DNA of 5,741 nt, from assembly GCA_003529705.1 (NCBI GenBank), contig DPVA01000035.1, positions 1 through 5,741 on the forward strand, read 5' to 3'. Origin of the DNA: Gammaproteobacteria bacterium (lineage in GTDB: Bacteria > Pseudomonadota > Gammaproteobacteria > Arenicellales > UBA868). Shown here piece by piece: positions 5,666-5,741 of the stretch. The notes beneath the pieces were generated by a model. That model was not told the origin of the DNA. It saw only the letters and a program-made list of their open reading frames with translations, and searched no databases. The first letter of the stretch is position 1, and each line of letters begins with the position of its first letter. Made by a program: the position numbers and the translations under genes.

Positions 5666-5741
5666 TCAGCGGGCAAAGAGGTTATAGCGAACGATGCACC
5701 AGATCGCACGAACACCATCTTTCCAGCCAATCTTCTTCCCA
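5666..5741 (-). CDS. C-terminal tail of a probable family 2 glycosyltransferase, partial
   Basis: On the minus strand, 24 codons run from the right edge to a TGA (complement of 5666-5668). The residues begin GKKIGWKDGVRAIW and end in IVRYNLFAR. A lysine-rich IGWKDGVRAI segment followed by a basic, aromatic end is typical of the C-terminal tail of GT2-type glycosyltransferases (dolichyl-phosphate-mannose-synthase-like), where it precedes or forms a membrane-associated segment. The other two frames of this strand give a stop or no family-like sequence. The catalytic domain lies beyond the window, so the call rests on the tail alone and the donor and acceptor are unknown. The gene converges on the lipoprotein gene. 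Confidence 0.5.
   Translation of the reverse strand, partial: GKKIGWKDGVRAIWCIVRYNLFAR

Overview
The window looks like a piece of proteobacterial chromosome of moderate GC, most likely from a gamma- or betaproteobacterium. Three features point that way: an outer-membrane lipoprotein of the RT0821/Lpp0805 (17 kDa antigen) type, a CrgA-like LysR regulator, and a membrane urate oxidase carrying a c-type cytochrome domain. I see no mobile element, CRISPR array, tRNA or rRNA. No gene-free gap exceeds 170 bases. The taxonomic guess is inference from gene families and cannot be refined from this window.

Layout, left to right. (1) A minus-strand UGT-like (GT1 family) glycosyltransferase whose last ~60-80 codons lie beyond the left edge. 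(2) A minus-strand LysR-family regulator. (3) A 127-base divergent control region. (4) A plus-strand puuD-type urate hydroxylase with a TTG start and a C-terminal CxxCH haem site. (5) 67 bases later on the same strand, a PhnD-like substrate-binding-fold protein without a signal peptide. (6) After a 157-base gap, an exported GlcG/HbpS-family protein. (7) After 114 bases, a glycine-zipper outer-membrane lipoprotein. (8) At the right edge, the last 24 codons of a minus-strand gene, converging on the lipoprotein gene, that resemble the C-terminal tail of a family 2 glycosyltransferase.

How the genes may work together. LysR genes usually control a divergent neighbour, so puuD is the first candidate target and purine (urate) catabolism the likely theme of the centre of the window. 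The next enzymes of that pathway (5-hydroxyisourate hydrolase, OHCU decarboxylase) are not present here, so puuD is either an orphan or works with genes elsewhere. A second possible LysR-type site, a good TTGC-N7-GCAA dyad, lies upstream of the glycosyltransferase, so the regulator might act on both sides. The GlcG-like protein and the lipoprotein appear to be separate cell-envelope genes. All complete genes fall in known families. I found no convincing wholly new system; the least explained points are the puuD/PhnD-like pair, the candidate LysR box, the altered signature of the UGT-like enzyme, and a small hairpin over the lipoprotein ribosome binding site.
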